Part shown: positions 16,496-26,356 of the stretch, in pieces
Layout of the letters: every line of letters begins with the position of its first letter
How positions within the stretch are numbered: the stretch's first letter is position 1
Origin: Haloarcula sp. CBA1127
GTDB lineage: Archaea; Halobacteriota; Halobacteria; Halobacteriales; Haloarculaceae
NCBI RefSeq assembly: GCF_001485575.1
Contig: NZ_BCNB01000004.1
Coordinates: 99,504 to 163,503, forward strand
Reading direction: 5' to 3'
Length of the DNA stretch: 64,000 bases
Notes under the pieces: generated by a model
What the model was told of the DNA's origin: nothing
What the model saw: the letters and a program-made list of their open reading frames with translations, nothing else
Databases searched by the model: none
Made by a program: the position numbers and the translations under genes

Positions 16496-18580
16496 ATGAC
16501 ACGACGGCTGTTATCCGATACAAACGGTGAGGATGATCTGCTCGACCACGCAGCACTGACAGAACACGAACGAAGTGGACTGCCTGCAGCCTACTATTAT
16601 GCCGACCAACACGACTTTGCAAGTCCCGCTGACAAAGGCTACCGCCGCCAACTGGTCAACGCTAGACGATCGATCCTCGAACGGTTGCTCGGTGGATTGG
16701 CTCGGGATGCTCCAGCAGGAATTCCAGAGCCAGTGGTTGTCAGCATCGACGGGGCCACGAAAGCGGCGGTAGACACGGTTCCAGGGGCGGACGATGTAGC
16801 GACACTCGTAGAGCGCGTTCCCGATTCAGGAGAGGCCGAGCAATTGCTCGTGATCCGGTTTCCAGCTGTGACGGCTTCTGTCGTTGCCCCTGTTGTAACA
16901 AGTGGGCCGTACGGTCGTTTTCGGTTTGGTAAGTGGGCTGTGATCTGTCGTCCCGACGAAGTCAATCCAGTTGGGAGTCCAGAAGCAGTCGTGAGACTTC
17001 TCGAACGGGAAGAAGCGTTTCCAACGGCCGACGACGCCGACCGCTTCCGCTTGGAGGTGGGCAAGAGCGTTGCAAACCTCGCGTTGGCGCGTCTCGGTCA
17101 GCACACTCTCTGGAGCCATCTCGACCAAACGCCAGTACCGACAGCCGACCGACCACGTCCAGCCGCCGACACTGGTGCCTTTTTTGATCGGCTCGTGACC
17201 GGTGGTCACCCGATCCATCCGGGTGCAAAGCTGCGGCGGAATATGTCGCCGACAGAGCTGTTGTCGTTCACGCCGGAGTTCACCGATTCAATCTCCCTCC
17301 GATTTGTTGCGGTCCACAGGACGCGCACGCTGTCGGTGTCGGCCGACGAGAGAGCGATCTCCGAGTGGCTCTATGACCTGTTTCCCGGGTTAGCATCGGC
17401 GGTTGAACAGTCACTCCCAGCCGGTCGTGACCGGAGTAACTACATCGTTCTCCCTGTTCACCCGTGGCAATTCAGACATGTGGTGCCGGCGCGCTATGCC
17501 CAGGCGTGTCGAAAAGGTCACGTTGTCCCCATTGTAGACTATTCGCGGTCGGCAACACCATTGTTATCACTCCGGACAGTCGTTCCTGATGCCGACGAAA
17601 CGTCACGCACCACGCCGCCACACCTCAAACTCGCCATCGGCGTCCAGACGACCAACGCCGTCCGCACGCTGTCGCCAAGCGTCGTTGCCAACGGGCCACC
17701 GCTCGGAGAATTCATCAGACAGCGGTGTGAAATCGAATCCTTCGACCGCTTCGGGGTTTGTACCGAACCAGTTGCCGCCTGTTATCACCCACCTGATGGC
17801 CCCCATTTTGACGGAGAGGGCTACGACGATGCCCGTCATCTTGGGGCACTTATTCGACGCCACCCTGCAACCCACTCAATCGTTGCTGACTGCGAACAGG
17901 CAGTAACGGCTGCAAGTATCCTTTCGTGTCCTCCACCGGACGACCAGTCGGTTCTTGCTGCACTCCTCGATACCACTGCCACCAATATGATCACGGCGGA
18001 TCGGTCTGAGACAGTAAAGACGTTCCTTGAGGCGTATCTCGACGCTGTTATTCCCGGGCCACTCACGCTTCTCGTCAAACAGGGTATTGCGCTAGAAGCC
18101 CACCTCCAGAATACGGCCATCGTATTCAACGACGGCCGACCCACAGGCGCACTGTGTAGTGATTTCGGTGACATCAGTCTCTGCACACCACGAGTCGGTG
18201 ATATCGACTTTGACCTCTATCCCGAGTCGGAGATTTGTACAGCCGATCCACAACCAGCCCGTGAGAAGCTGTGGTACTCCCTCTTCCAGAACCATTTAGG
18301 TGAGTTGATCGGCCGACTTGTCGCGACAGAACCGGTCGAGGCAGACGACTGCTGGTCGCTGGTGAGAGAGCGCTGTGAGCAGGTGTTCGACCGCTTAGCT
18401 GCTGAACGATCGGTTCCAGATGCTCGCGTCTCGGCCGACCGCGAGTCGCTGTTTGCACCACGACTGGTGCATAAACCACTGACTGCCATGCGAATGGCTG
18501 GATCCAATGGCGGACAACCGCACACGACAGTCCCCAACCCACTGTCAGAGATGACACCCAAACAGACAACATTTCAGTAA
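16496..18580 (+). CDS. IucA/IucC-family NIS siderophore synthetase (3), divergent
   Basis: 694 residues, about 80-90 longer than the other two because of an extended N-terminal part. Motifs: GGHPIHPGAKLRRNM (about 236-250; the usual K-x-R-x-G is altered), VLPVHPWQ (about 318), KLAIGVQTTNAVRT (about 378-391), and LEAHLQNTAIVFNDGRPTG (about 534). It ends with a TTVPNPLSEM-like tail that echoes the GTLSNPLSEV end of synthetase 2, so the C-termini are related. Own iron box. With synthetases 1 and 2 it makes a three-enzyme set, as in known multi-step carboxylate siderophore pathways. Substrates cannot be read. Confidence 0.88.
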   Translation: MTRRLLSDTNGEDDLLDHAALTEHERSGLPAAYYYADQHDFASPADKGYRRQLVNARRSILERLLGGLARDAPAGIPEPVVVSIDGATKAAVDTVPGADDVATLVERVPDSGEAEQLLVIRFPAVTASVVAPVVTSGPYGRFRFGKWAVICRPDEVNPVGSPEAVVRLLEREEAFPTADDADRFRLEVGKSVANLALARLGQHTLWSHLDQTPVPTADRPRPAADTGAFFDRLVTGGHPIHPGAKLRRNMSPTELLSFTPEFTDSISLRFVAVHRTRTLSVSADERAISEWLYDLFPGLASAVEQSLPAGRDRSNYIVLPVHPWQFRHVVPARYAQACRKGHVVPIVDYSRSATPLLSLRTVVPDADETSRTTPPHLKLAIGVQTTNAVRTLSPSVVANGPPLGEFIRQRCEIESFDRFGVCTEPVAACYHPPDGPHFDGEGYDDARHLGALIRRHPATHSIVADCEQAVTAASILSCPPPDDQSVLAALLDTTATNMITADRSETVKTFLEAYLDAVIPGPLTLLVKQGIALEAHLQNTAIVFNDGRPTGALCSDFGDISLCTPRVGDIDFDLYPESEICTADPQPAREKLWYSLFQNHLGELIGRLVATEPVEADDCWSLVRERCEQVFDRLAAERSVPDARVSADRESLFAPRLVHKPLTAMRMAGSNGGQPHTTVPNPLSEMTPKQTTFQ

Positions 18581-18607
18581 CAACGTCTTTCGACTCTGAG
18601 ACGGCTG

Positions 18608-19044
18608 ATGTCGTCGTTTATTAAGGATCTCATCTTCAGTGGGAACGACACTTACCTTGTCCGATCGAAAAAGGCCGGAATCACACCCCTTACGCTGTTT
18701 CCCGGTACCAACGTGCCAGCGACAAGCGGCGACGGGACGACGGTGTTCGCGACGAATCTCAGAGTCGGGCCAGATGAGGCCGAGGCGTTCTGTCGGCGCT
18801 ACAGCCGCCGCTGGCAGATCGAAAACGAGTACAAGTCCATCAAGGGTGATTTCCTTGCGAAGACGTCCTCAAAGGACTACCGCGTGCGGTTGTTCTCCTT
18901 CGTGCGGTACTCTTGTACAATATCTGGCAACTCACGGACTTCTTGTTGAAAGCGGATGTCGACGGCGAAATGGACTACGCGCCGGTCCTGACAGCGGGTG
19001 AATGTGTGGAATTGATCGCGTCAGTGTTGATTCCGCCTGACTGA
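18608..19044 (+). pseudogene. IS4-type transposase remnant, truncated and frameshifted
   Basis: Only the C-terminal third of a DDE transposase remains. The YREK signature of IS4-like enzymes is intact (YSRRWQIENEYKSIK, Y-x2-R-x3-E-x6-K). Near 18900 the frame shifts, and the sequence continues as LLYNIWQLTDFLLKADVDGE to a TGA at 19042. The N-terminal two thirds and any left end are missing. It lies 28 bases after synthetase 3, so it marks the edge of the siderophore locus. Confidence 0.75.
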
Positions 19045-19653
19045 GGGCCTTCAATCTCGCCGGTTGCGCAAAAGTGGCGACGCTCTTCGAAATCACCAGG
19101 TTCCTACACAATTTTGCAAAAGTAGCAGATTCTGTAGACGGTCGGTGCTGGAACTGACCCAATCACCGCAACAGTCACGGAAGACAAGCCAAAATCTGGG
19201 AAGGAAATACCCCATCCTCCGAAACTGTGAACTTCCAGATACGGCCACTAGTTGAGACTGGAGCTCTCAATGCATACGGCTATGCTTCCCGCAGTTTCAT
19301 TCAGAGGGCCGTGGTGAATCGCTAGATTTCGCGTGATTTCACTGTTTTACCACCCGTTGGTGTTATGAACTGCACACATCAAGACCTGTTACAGAAGTTT
19401 ACCATACAAAGTTCGCGTACCCGAAACGGAGTATGAACAAGAACTAGAGCGAACTTGCAAGCTCCGAGCGTGTGTGGGTTACCATAACAGCGTTTTGAGG
19501 GCTGAAATCTGCCTTGATCGGGTCGAAGATTGCACTTTCTGGAGAACGGATTAGCTGTGGTATCATACCATTGTACTGATTCACGTTAGCGATCCCCGAA
19601 GCCACGGCCTGAACCGAAACCCACTACACACGACGATTGGTACACCCTAATCT
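19045..19653. other. 609-base gap without a supported gene
   Basis: No convincing reading frame on either strand. It contains one copy of TCAATGCATACGG (19267-19279), which recurs as TCAATGCATATGG at 22989 and 26258. The end of the IS remnant and the promoter of the 19654 gene should lie here. I see no other structure. Confidence 0.5.
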
Positions 19654-20505
19654 ATGCTGGCATTGCCAGCCTTGAGTATGATATCCGCAGTTCTCGTACA
19701 GTTGAGTGAGATTAGCATCACAAATGGCTACGGCCTGGTAGTGTTTTTCTTGATTGGTCTCTTCGGGGGTGCACACTGTCTTGGAATGTGTGGCCCGCTC
19801 GTTGCAACCTATGCCGAGCGTATGGAAACTCAGGACCGGTGGTCGAGCGCACTCACTCTGTATGAAGTGCGTCAGCACACGCTGTTCAACATTGGCCGGA
19901 CGATGAGCTATGCTACCATCGGATGCGTCTTCGGGGCTGCCGGCGCGTTACTGTACGGAACCATCGGGCTCGCCGGATTTCTCCGGCCAGCTCAGGGTGT
20001 CGTCGGTATCTGTATCGGCGTAGCAATTATCATTATGGGACTCACCCGGTTAGCTGGCTACAAACAAGGAGCCGTTGAAGGAGTTGTTGCCGGTACTGGT
20101 ATCGGCTCACTATTCGCGCGAACCTACGCAGTCATTTCAACACGGGTCGACCGCTGGGTCAACGGTATCGGCATTATCGGCCTCGGTGCGCTTCATGGAT
20201 TGTTGCCGTGTATGCTTCTTTATCCGGCATTCCTGTACGCGTTTGCTCAGGGCTCACCTGTATATGGCCTCCTCTCGCTCGGTGCGCTCGGGGCAGGGAC
20301 GGTCCCCAGTGTGTTTCTCTACGGAACAGTTATCCAATCAGTGAGCACGCGCCAGCGACAGGTAGTCCATTACGGACTCGGTGTGTTGTTTGTTGGGCTT
20401 GGATACATACTGGTAGCAATGGGACTCATGCGGTTTGGCGTCATGCTCCCATTACCAGATATCCCGTACTATCAGCCGATCTCCGAATCGGGGGCGGTTG
20501 CGTAA
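19654..20505 (+). CDS. SafE/DsbD-like integral membrane protein, copper-oxidase maturation type
   Basis: 283 residues with six or more membrane helices. Two conserved helix motifs mark the family: GGAHCLGMCGPLV (about 40-52) and GALHGLLPCMLLYPAF (about 181), each with a cysteine, as in the sulfite-exporter TauE/SafE and DsbD-like group found beside copper-oxidase assembly genes. ATG 19678 is an alternative start. The next gene, a CcoI/CopA-type ATPase, starts one base after its stop, so the two form an operon for copper delivery or redox assembly at the membrane. True transport substrate unknown. Confidence 0.75.
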   Translation: MLALPALSMISAVLVQLSEISITNGYGLVVFFLIGLFGGAHCLGMCGPLVATYAERMETQDRWSSALTLYEVRQHTLFNIGRTMSYATIGCVFGAAGALLYGTIGLAGFLRPAQGVVGICIGVAIIIMGLTRLAGYKQGAVEGVVAGTGIGSLFARTYAVISTRVDRWVNGIGIIGLGALHGLLPCMLLYPAFLYAFAQGSPVYGLLSLGALGAGTVPSVFLYGTVIQSVSTRQRQVVHYGLGVLFVGLGYILVAMGLMRFGVMLPLPDIPYYQPISESGAVA

Positions 20506-20506
20506 C

Positions 20507-22960
20507 ATGTCCACCTGTACACTCTGTGACCTCCCTATCGAAGATCCGATTACCGACGATGACATTGACGGTGAGTTCTGCTGTCGGGGCTGTCTAGAGG
20601 TCGCACACTTGGTTGACAACGGCGAGGATGTCGACCTTTCGGTTGCGGCCGTCCGTGACCGCGTTGAGGCCGAGAATTCCAGGCCAGATGTCCCCGAGGG
20701 CGCCGAAACGGCCTACCTCTCGATAGACGGAATGCACTGTCAGACCTGTGAAGGATTCATTGAACTCCTTGCCGAAGAAGAGGACGGGGTTCACGAGGCA
20801 CGCGCGAGTTACGCGACTGAAATGGCGCAGGTGGTGTACGACCCTGACTGTATCAATCGCAACGCGATCGCTGCGGCACTAAGTCGACTGGGCTACCGAG
20901 CCCACGGTCCCGACGAAGAAAACGACTCACTGCGTTCACGCGTCGAGTTCGGCAAATACCGTTCGGCGCTCGCGGCGGTTCTGATGATGCCTGTGCTGAT
21001 TCTCTACGTTCTGTTCATATACCCGGTATATCTCGGCATCTATCCCGAGAATTTTCTCTATGGGAGTACTGTTGAGGCGATGGTGTTCTGGCCACTAATC
21101 GTCTGGAGCACACTCATACTCATCGGACTTGGATACCCGGTCTTCCGTGGAGCCTACGTGAGCTTGAAAGTCGGTCGCCCAAACATGGACGTGTTGATAG
21201 CTATCGCAGTACTCGCAGCGTATCTCTATTCGCTGGTGGCCTACTTCACAGGCGGGCGTGACCCGTACTTCGACGTCGCAGTGATGGTGCTCGCAATCGT
21301 CACCATCGGAAACCACCTTGAGTCACGGGTCAAACACGCTGCGCTCGGAAATCGCGCCGACCTCACGGATTCACGCGTGGATAAGGCCCGCCGGCTCGAT
21401 GACGACAGTGAGGCCACTGAAACCATCGAGATTGCAAAGTGTGAGCCTGGCGACCGGCTGTTAGTCAAACCTGGTGAACGGGTCCCGGTTGACGGCCATA
21501 TCGTCGACGGGACTGCCGCAATCGACGAGGCACTCATCACGGGTGAATCCCTCCCACAACGAAAATCTGAAGGAGACAGTGTACTCGGCGGGTCGATCCT
21601 TACAGACAATGCGATCGTCGTTGAAGTTGGTCCAGAAAAAACCAGTACGATGGATCGCCTCGTCGAACTCCTTTGGAACGTCAAGAGTTCTGCCACAGGC
21701 GTTCAGCATATTGTCAACCGCTTTGCGGTACTGTTCGTTCCGTTCGTACTTGGACTTGCCGCGTTGACTGCCACTGGCTGGTTCGTCCTTGGCAACGATC
21801 CAAACACAGCTATAATGGCCGGTGTCTCCGTGCTAGTGGTCTCGTGTCCGTGCTCGCTCGGTATCGCTACCCCACTTGCTCTTGCGGCGGCTACCCGCGA
21901 TGCCACGGACAATCGCACGCTTATTCTCAATGAGACAGTACTTGAGCGGATCGACGACTCCTCGGTCGTTGTGTTCGACAAGACTGGGACGCTCACTACT
22001 GGAGAGATGGAACTCGTGGATGTCGTTGGCGACGATCCTGACGAAGTACTTGCGATGGCGGCTGCCGTCGAACGTCGGTCAAGCCATCCCATCGCCGCTG
22101 CGATCGACGATGCCGCCCCACCGACCACGCGCTCGGTGTCAAGCTTCAAAAGCGCCGACCGTACCGTGTCCGCACTCGTCGAGGATACGCGTGTAGTTAT
22201 CGGCCATCCAGACTCCTTCGATGCTGACGCGTGGACGATTTCCACGGAGATCGAGGCAGCCGTCACACACGCCTACGAGTCGGGCACTCATCCCACGGCT
22301 GTTGCTTGGGAGGGCGCCGTCCGAGGAATCGTTACAGTCCGAGATACGCCGCGTGAGAACTGGGACCGCGTCGTTTCAGATATCACAGACGCGAACCGGG
22401 ATATCGTCGTACTGACTGGCGACGACGAGCGGATGACCGAGACGTTTGCGAACCACCCCGCAGTTGATCACGTATTCGCAGGCGTGCGCCCCGAGTCCAA
22501 GGAAGTGATCGTCCAAGGACTCCGCGAGCGCGGTACGACGACAATGGTCGGCGACGGAACGAACGATGCTCCCGCACTCGCAAGTGCCGACCTCGGGATC
22601 GCGGTGTCAAGCGGCACCGATCTGGCGATTGAGGCCGCCGATGCAGTAGTGCTTGATGACCGTCTCGATGCCGTTCCCGAAGTCTTCGAGTTGGCAAGTG
22701 TAACTCGAAGCCGGATCAAGCAGAATCTCATTTGGGCGGCTGGCTACAATGCCATAGTACTTCCATTGGCAGTGTTCGGCGTCATCACGCCGTTGATTGC
22801 CGCCGCTATGATGGCTATCAGTAGTCTCATTGTCGTCTTTAATTCGAAACGCCGACTCCTCGCAACGGATGGAGACCGCTCGGCTGAGCCCGACTCTGGT
22901 GAGGGCACCGAACGACTCGGACCACCAGAAAAATCACCTGATTCACGAGGGGGTTCCTGA
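20507..22960 (+). CDS. heavy-metal (copper) translocating P1B-type ATPase
   Basis: 817 residues from ATG 20507, right after the upstream TAA. N-terminal Cys cluster (TCTLCDLPIE ... FCCRGC), then a heavy-metal-binding domain with GMHCQTC (about 75-81), eight membrane helices, the metal site SCPCS (about 445), phosphorylation site DKTGTLT (Asp about 492), SSHP (about 528) and the hinge GDGTNDAPAL (about 682). The Cys-rich head plus one HMA domain is the CcoI/FixI layout, which exports Cu(I) for cytochrome oxidase assembly. Coupled with the SafE-like gene. A general copper-efflux CopA role cannot be excluded. Confidence 0.9.
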   Translation: MSTCTLCDLPIEDPITDDDIDGEFCCRGCLEVAHLVDNGEDVDLSVAAVRDRVEAENSRPDVPEGAETAYLSIDGMHCQTCEGFIELLAEEEDGVHEARASYATEMAQVVYDPDCINRNAIAAALSRLGYRAHGPDEENDSLRSRVEFGKYRSALAAVLMMPVLILYVLFIYPVYLGIYPENFLYGSTVEAMVFWPLIVWSTLILIGLGYPVFRGAYVSLKVGRPNMDVLIAIAVLAAYLYSLVAYFTGGRDPYFDVAVMVLAIVTIGNHLESRVKHAALGNRADLTDSRVDKARRLDDDSEATETIEIAKCEPGDRLLVKPGERVPVDGHIVDGTAAIDEALITGESLPQRKSEGDSVLGGSILTDNAIVVEVGPEKTSTMDRLVELLWNVKSSATGVQHIVNRFAVLFVPFVLGLAALTATGWFVLGNDPNTAIMAGVSVLVVSCPCSLGIATPLALAAATRDATDNRTLILNETVLERIDDSSVVVFDKTGTLTTGEMELVDVVGDDPDEVLAMAAAVERRSSHPIAAAIDDAAPPTTRSVSSFKSADRTVSALVEDTRVVIGHPDSFDADAWTISTEIEAAVTHAYESGTHPTAVAWEGAVRGIVTVRDTPRENWDRVVSDITDANRDIVVLTGDDERMTETFANHPAVDHVFAGVRPESKEVIVQGLRERGTTTMVGDGTNDAPALASADLGIAVSSGTDLAIEAADAVVLDDRLDAVPEVFELASVTRSRIKQNLIWAAGYNAIVLPLAVFGVITPLIAAAMMAISSLIVVFNSKRRLLATDGDRSAEPDSGEGTERLGPPEKSPDSRGGS

Positions 22961-22961
22961 C

Positions 22962-22981
22962 GGCCAGCGGCAGCGCTGGCC
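22962..22981 (+). terminator. hairpin after the copper ATPase
   Basis: GGCCAGCG-GCAG-CGCTGGCC, a perfect 8-bp GC-rich stem starting one base after the stop. The following 390 bases to cydB hold no supported gene, only one TCAATGCATATGG copy at 22989. Confidence 0.5.
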
Positions 22982-23372
22982 CGTCGTCTCAATGCATATG
23001 GAACTACTTTCTTTCGGTAGCCCCAGTTGGGTGTTTGTTCGACAACCTGCGACACAATGTGGTCCTCGGCAGCCGAAACCGATACTGGACCGCCGGACGC
23101 GGTTCGTCGAGTATTGACGCAAACCAGAGACGGAGACTTCCTAGGGCCGCTCGTAGTAGCCGTGATTGACTGCCGCTTTCAGCCCCTGTCAGTGTTCCGA
23201 TGGGAAATCCGTGGCGATCCGCTCGATCACGTTCCAGTTGCCGGCACAAGTGATGTATAACACCGAGAACGATACTCAATCGCCAAGATGCGATTCCATC
23301 GTATCGTATACATCGCCGATCGGAGAGTCACCAGCACTGAGCAGAGAACGGAACGGCGAGAGGTCAGTAGGG

Positions 23373-24368
23373 TTACCCCCCGTAGCCCTCACCCTCGATT
23401 GGGCCGCGAAACACGCCGTAGAGAAACTTGAAGTACCACAGCACCAGCAGCAGCACCGGGAATCCAAGAACGGTCACGAGGTTCAGCGCTAGCGGCGACA
23501 CGACCGCTTCCCTAACCAGTAGCCCGGTCGGCGGATAGATCGTCGGGTACAGCAGAATTGCGACCAAGATCGTCAACAGTGTGGGAAGCGCCAGTGCGCT
23601 CGCCAGCCAGGCCCGGTACTGGCCGCGTCTGGCCAGCACGCTCCCGATCAGCCCCACGGCGACCGAGAGGGTGACGACTGCAGCCACGGGAAGCGAGAGC
23701 ACTGTGTCGGCAGCGCCACCCGCGTCGGTCAGGACAACAGTTCCCAGCAGTACGATAACCCCACCAAGGTATGCCAGTGTTGCACCGATGCCGTACGTAC
23801 GTAGTTCTGACGCTAGGCCGGGCTCGGTTTTAGCCGCGAGGAACGCCGCACCTGTGACGACCGAGACGGCGACCAAGCCGACACCAGTCAACGCCACTGG
23901 TAGCGTCGCCCCGCCGAACAGCCAGCGACCCGCGAGCATCCCCAACAGGAGCGGCGCAAACACGCTCCCGCCGATGAACGCGTAGTCGGTGTAGCGCTTC
24001 CAGCGCTCGTCGTCGCGCTGCTCGCGGAGTTCCGGACCGAGGCCGCGGAACACTAACGCGACGACGAACCCGAGCGCGAGCAGATAGTTGTCCGCCAGCA
24101 GGCGCGAGTACACGCGCGGGAACGCCGCTAGCAGCATCGTCCCGAAGGCGACGACCCATACCTCGTTCGCGTCCCAGACCGGTCCGAACGCCGCCAGGAA
24201 CGTCTCCCGCTCGTGTTCGTCCGTCCGGGTCGCGTAAAGCATCCCGATACCGAAGTCGAACCCGTCGAGGACGACGTACATTCCCAACGCGAACAGCACG
24301 GCGCCGAACCAGATCTCCGGCAGGGACTCAACGAGGTACGCGTCGACGGGCAACAGCGCGTCAGTCAT
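23373..24368 (-). CDS. cydB: cytochrome bd quinol oxidase subunit II
   Basis: 331 residues with about eight membrane helices. The N-terminus has the subunit II signature (PEIWFGAVLFALGMYVVLDG, then FDFGIGML), and PVWDANEVWVV and LGFVVALVFRGLGPELR follow as expected. Subunit II pairs with CydA to form the bd oxidase that reduces O2 with quinol electrons. Its ATG overlaps the CydA stop by eight bases, so the pair is translationally coupled. Members of this family in archaea may be cyanide-insensitive CIO types. Confidence 0.92.
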   Translation of the reverse strand: MTDALLPVDAYLVESLPEIWFGAVLFALGMYVVLDGFDFGIGMLYATRTDEHERETFLAAFGPVWDANEVWVVAFGTMLLAAFPRVYSRLLADNYLLALGFVVALVFRGLGPELREQRDDERWKRYTDYAFIGGSVFAPLLLGMLAGRWLFGGATLPVALTGVGLVAVSVVTGAAFLAAKTEPGLASELRTYGIGATLAYLGGVIVLLGTVVLTDAGGAADTVLSLPVAAVVTLSVAVGLIGSVLARRGQYRAWLASALALPTLLTILVAILLYPTIYPPTGLLVREAVVSPLALNLVTVLGFPVLLLVLWYFKFLYGVFRGPIEGEGYGG

Positions 24369-25809
24369 CGCTACTCACCCACGGAATCGGGCCGTGCCAG
24401 CGGCCGCCACTCGACTCCCGGACGCCGAGTGACTGGAGTTCCTCTCGGACCAGCCACTTCAGGATGTACAGCGCAGTCAGCAGCAGCCCGACGTAGAGCA
24501 CGACAAACGCAACCAGGGTCAGTGTCGCCTCGGCCCCGGTCAGCGTCGATGACACCGCCTCGCTCGTCTTGAGCTCGCCCTGGATGACCCACGGCTGCCG
24601 GCCGATCTCGGTGACGTACCAGCCGGTGAGCAACGCAGCGTAGCCGAACGGCGATGCAGCGATCATCGCCTTCAGGTAGCGTGTGCTGTCGGAGAGTCGC
24701 CCGCGGTACATGAGGTACCCGCCCCACAGTGCCAACCCGATGAACAGGAACCCGAGCCCGACCATGAAACGGAACGACCAGAACACGAGTGCTACGGGGG
24801 GGTTCTCCTCGTACTCGTTCAGTCCGATGACCTCGGCGTCGAAGTCCCCGCCACTGGCGAGGAACGACCCGACTGCGGGAAGGCTCACGGTAACGAGGTT
24901 CTCGGCCCGCGGGTCGGTGAGTGCCTCAGGTGACTTCGGAAACGCGAGCAGGTGTAGGTCGGCCTGCCCCGTCTCGTAGTGAGCCTCCATCGCGGCAAAT
25001 TTCTGTGGCTGGGTGTCCTCAACGTGGCGGCCGTAGGCATCGCCGTGGACCGCTTGGAACGGTGCGGAGATGATCAGGAGTACGACAGCCAGCTTGAGTG
25101 CGGTGTTCCAGGCTTCAGTGTCGGGCTTTTTCCAGACGATGTACGCCGAGACACCCGCGACCAGCAGTGCGACCGAAATAACCGACGCGTTCATCATATG
25201 GACGTACATCCAGGGCATTCGCGGGGTGAGGAACGCGGCGAGCGGGTCGGTTAGTTTGGCGACTTCCATCCCGTTGCGGGTGACCATCTCGTAGCCCCGT
25301 GGGGTCTGCATCCAAGCGTTAACGATCAGGATCCAGAACCCCGATAGCCAGGCGCCGAAGCCGACGAGTACCGACGAGATGACGTATGTTCGGTCCTCAA
25401 CGCGGTCGCGGCCGTACAGCAACACGCCAAGGAAGACGGCCTCTAAGAAGAACGCCATCTTCGCTTCGAAGGCCAGTGGGCCGCCGATCAGTTCACCGGC
25501 CACCTCGGCGAACTGTGGGAAGTTTGTGCCGAACTGGAAGCTCATCGGAATCCCGGTAACTGTACCCATCACGAAGCCGGCGGCGAAAACCTTCACCCAG
25601 AACGAGCGCAATCGTGCATACCGCTGCTCGCTCGTCCGTACGTCTTTCCAAGTGAAATAGATAACAAACGGGGCGAGCCCGATCGAAAGGGACGCGAAGA
25701 TGATGTGAACGGAGATTGTCCATCCGAACTGCATGCGACTCGCGAGTTCCGGAGAGAGGGACGCCGTCCATACTGAGCTGACGGCGTTCAGTGGTATGAT
25801 TGGACCCAT
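24361..25809 (-). CDS. cydA: cytochrome bd quinol oxidase subunit I
   Basis: 482 residues. Haem ligands can be placed: His about 35 (WTISVHIIFASLSIG), His about 204 (YVHMMNASVISVALLVAG) and Met about 349 (FWSFRFMVGLGF). The GRQPW motif near 403-407 is present. The loop before it is short, as in the short-Q-loop/CIO branch. It heads the cydAB operon. Together with the neighbouring copper ATPase operon on the other strand it forms a terminal-oxidase neighbourhood, though bd oxidase itself needs no copper. Confidence 0.93.
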   Translation of the reverse strand: MGPIIPLNAVSSVWTASLSPELASRMQFGWTISVHIIFASLSIGLAPFVIYFTWKDVRTSEQRYARLRSFWVKVFAAGFVMGTVTGIPMSFQFGTNFPQFAEVAGELIGGPLAFEAKMAFFLEAVFLGVLLYGRDRVEDRTYVISSVLVGFGAWLSGFWILIVNAWMQTPRGYEMVTRNGMEVAKLTDPLAAFLTPRMPWMYVHMMNASVISVALLVAGVSAYIVWKKPDTEAWNTALKLAVVLLIISAPFQAVHGDAYGRHVEDTQPQKFAAMEAHYETGQADLHLLAFPKSPEALTDPRAENLVTVSLPAVGSFLASGGDFDAEVIGLNEYEENPPVALVFWSFRFMVGLGFLFIGLALWGGYLMYRGRLSDSTRYLKAMIAASPFGYAALLTGWYVTEIGRQPWVIQGELKTSEAVSSTLTGAEATLTLVAFVVLYVGLLLTALYILKWLVREELQSLGVRESSGGRWHGPIPWVSSDD

Positions 25810-25944
25810 TCACCTCACGCTACAGCACAATAGCTTATGAATAGGCCCTCGGTTTCCACTTTGAAGAATTCACCACAAAGTATTCGATTATTAGAACCGT
25901 ACTCCTTGGACACCTCAATTGCCGGAAGAGTATACGAAAGCTGA

Positions 25945-26222
25945 TAGATAGAGTTGACTGGTGAGTACGAATACTCACCGATGGTGACGGCAGATAACAC
26001 GCTGACGCTATTGAAGAAAGAAACCGGAATCGGATAGTGAGGGTCTCCACCCGTAATAGCGCAGTGTCTGAGTGGCAACGCTGTCGGAAGTCACCGAAAT
26101 TCGTGTATGTAGTTGGGATTTAAACAGGAAATGGCCGTTTGGAGAGCAATCTGAGCCAGTTCCCGATCACTGAACCAGCCGAAACAACGCATCATAGCAC
26201 CGCTAAACCCGCTGTAGTCTCA
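25945..26222 (+). mobile_element. solo 3' end of the IS4-type element
   Basis: This 278-base stretch matches 31285-31562, the 3' end of the larger IS copy, at the same spacing. The transposase tail is still readable (NTLTLLKKETGIG then TAG). The non-coding right end matches too, up to GTAGTCTCA. All upstream IS sequence is missing. It lies between cydA and the 26.4 kb lipoprotein gene and probably records a deletion through an older insertion. Confidence 0.75.
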
Positions 26223-26356
26223 GCTCAGCATTTCCATGGAAGTTGAGACCGGTGCGATCAATGCATATGGTTCGATTTCTGCCTACATACTGTAGAGAGT
26301 CTGCATTCGGTCACGCTACTGGTCAAAATATATACTTCTCAAGTATTTCAACAGAA

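Noticed and set aside
20435..20506. Upstream start of the copper ATPase at 20435
   Set aside because: It overlaps the SafE-like gene out of frame; ATG 20507 follows that stop and begins the Cys-rich domain.
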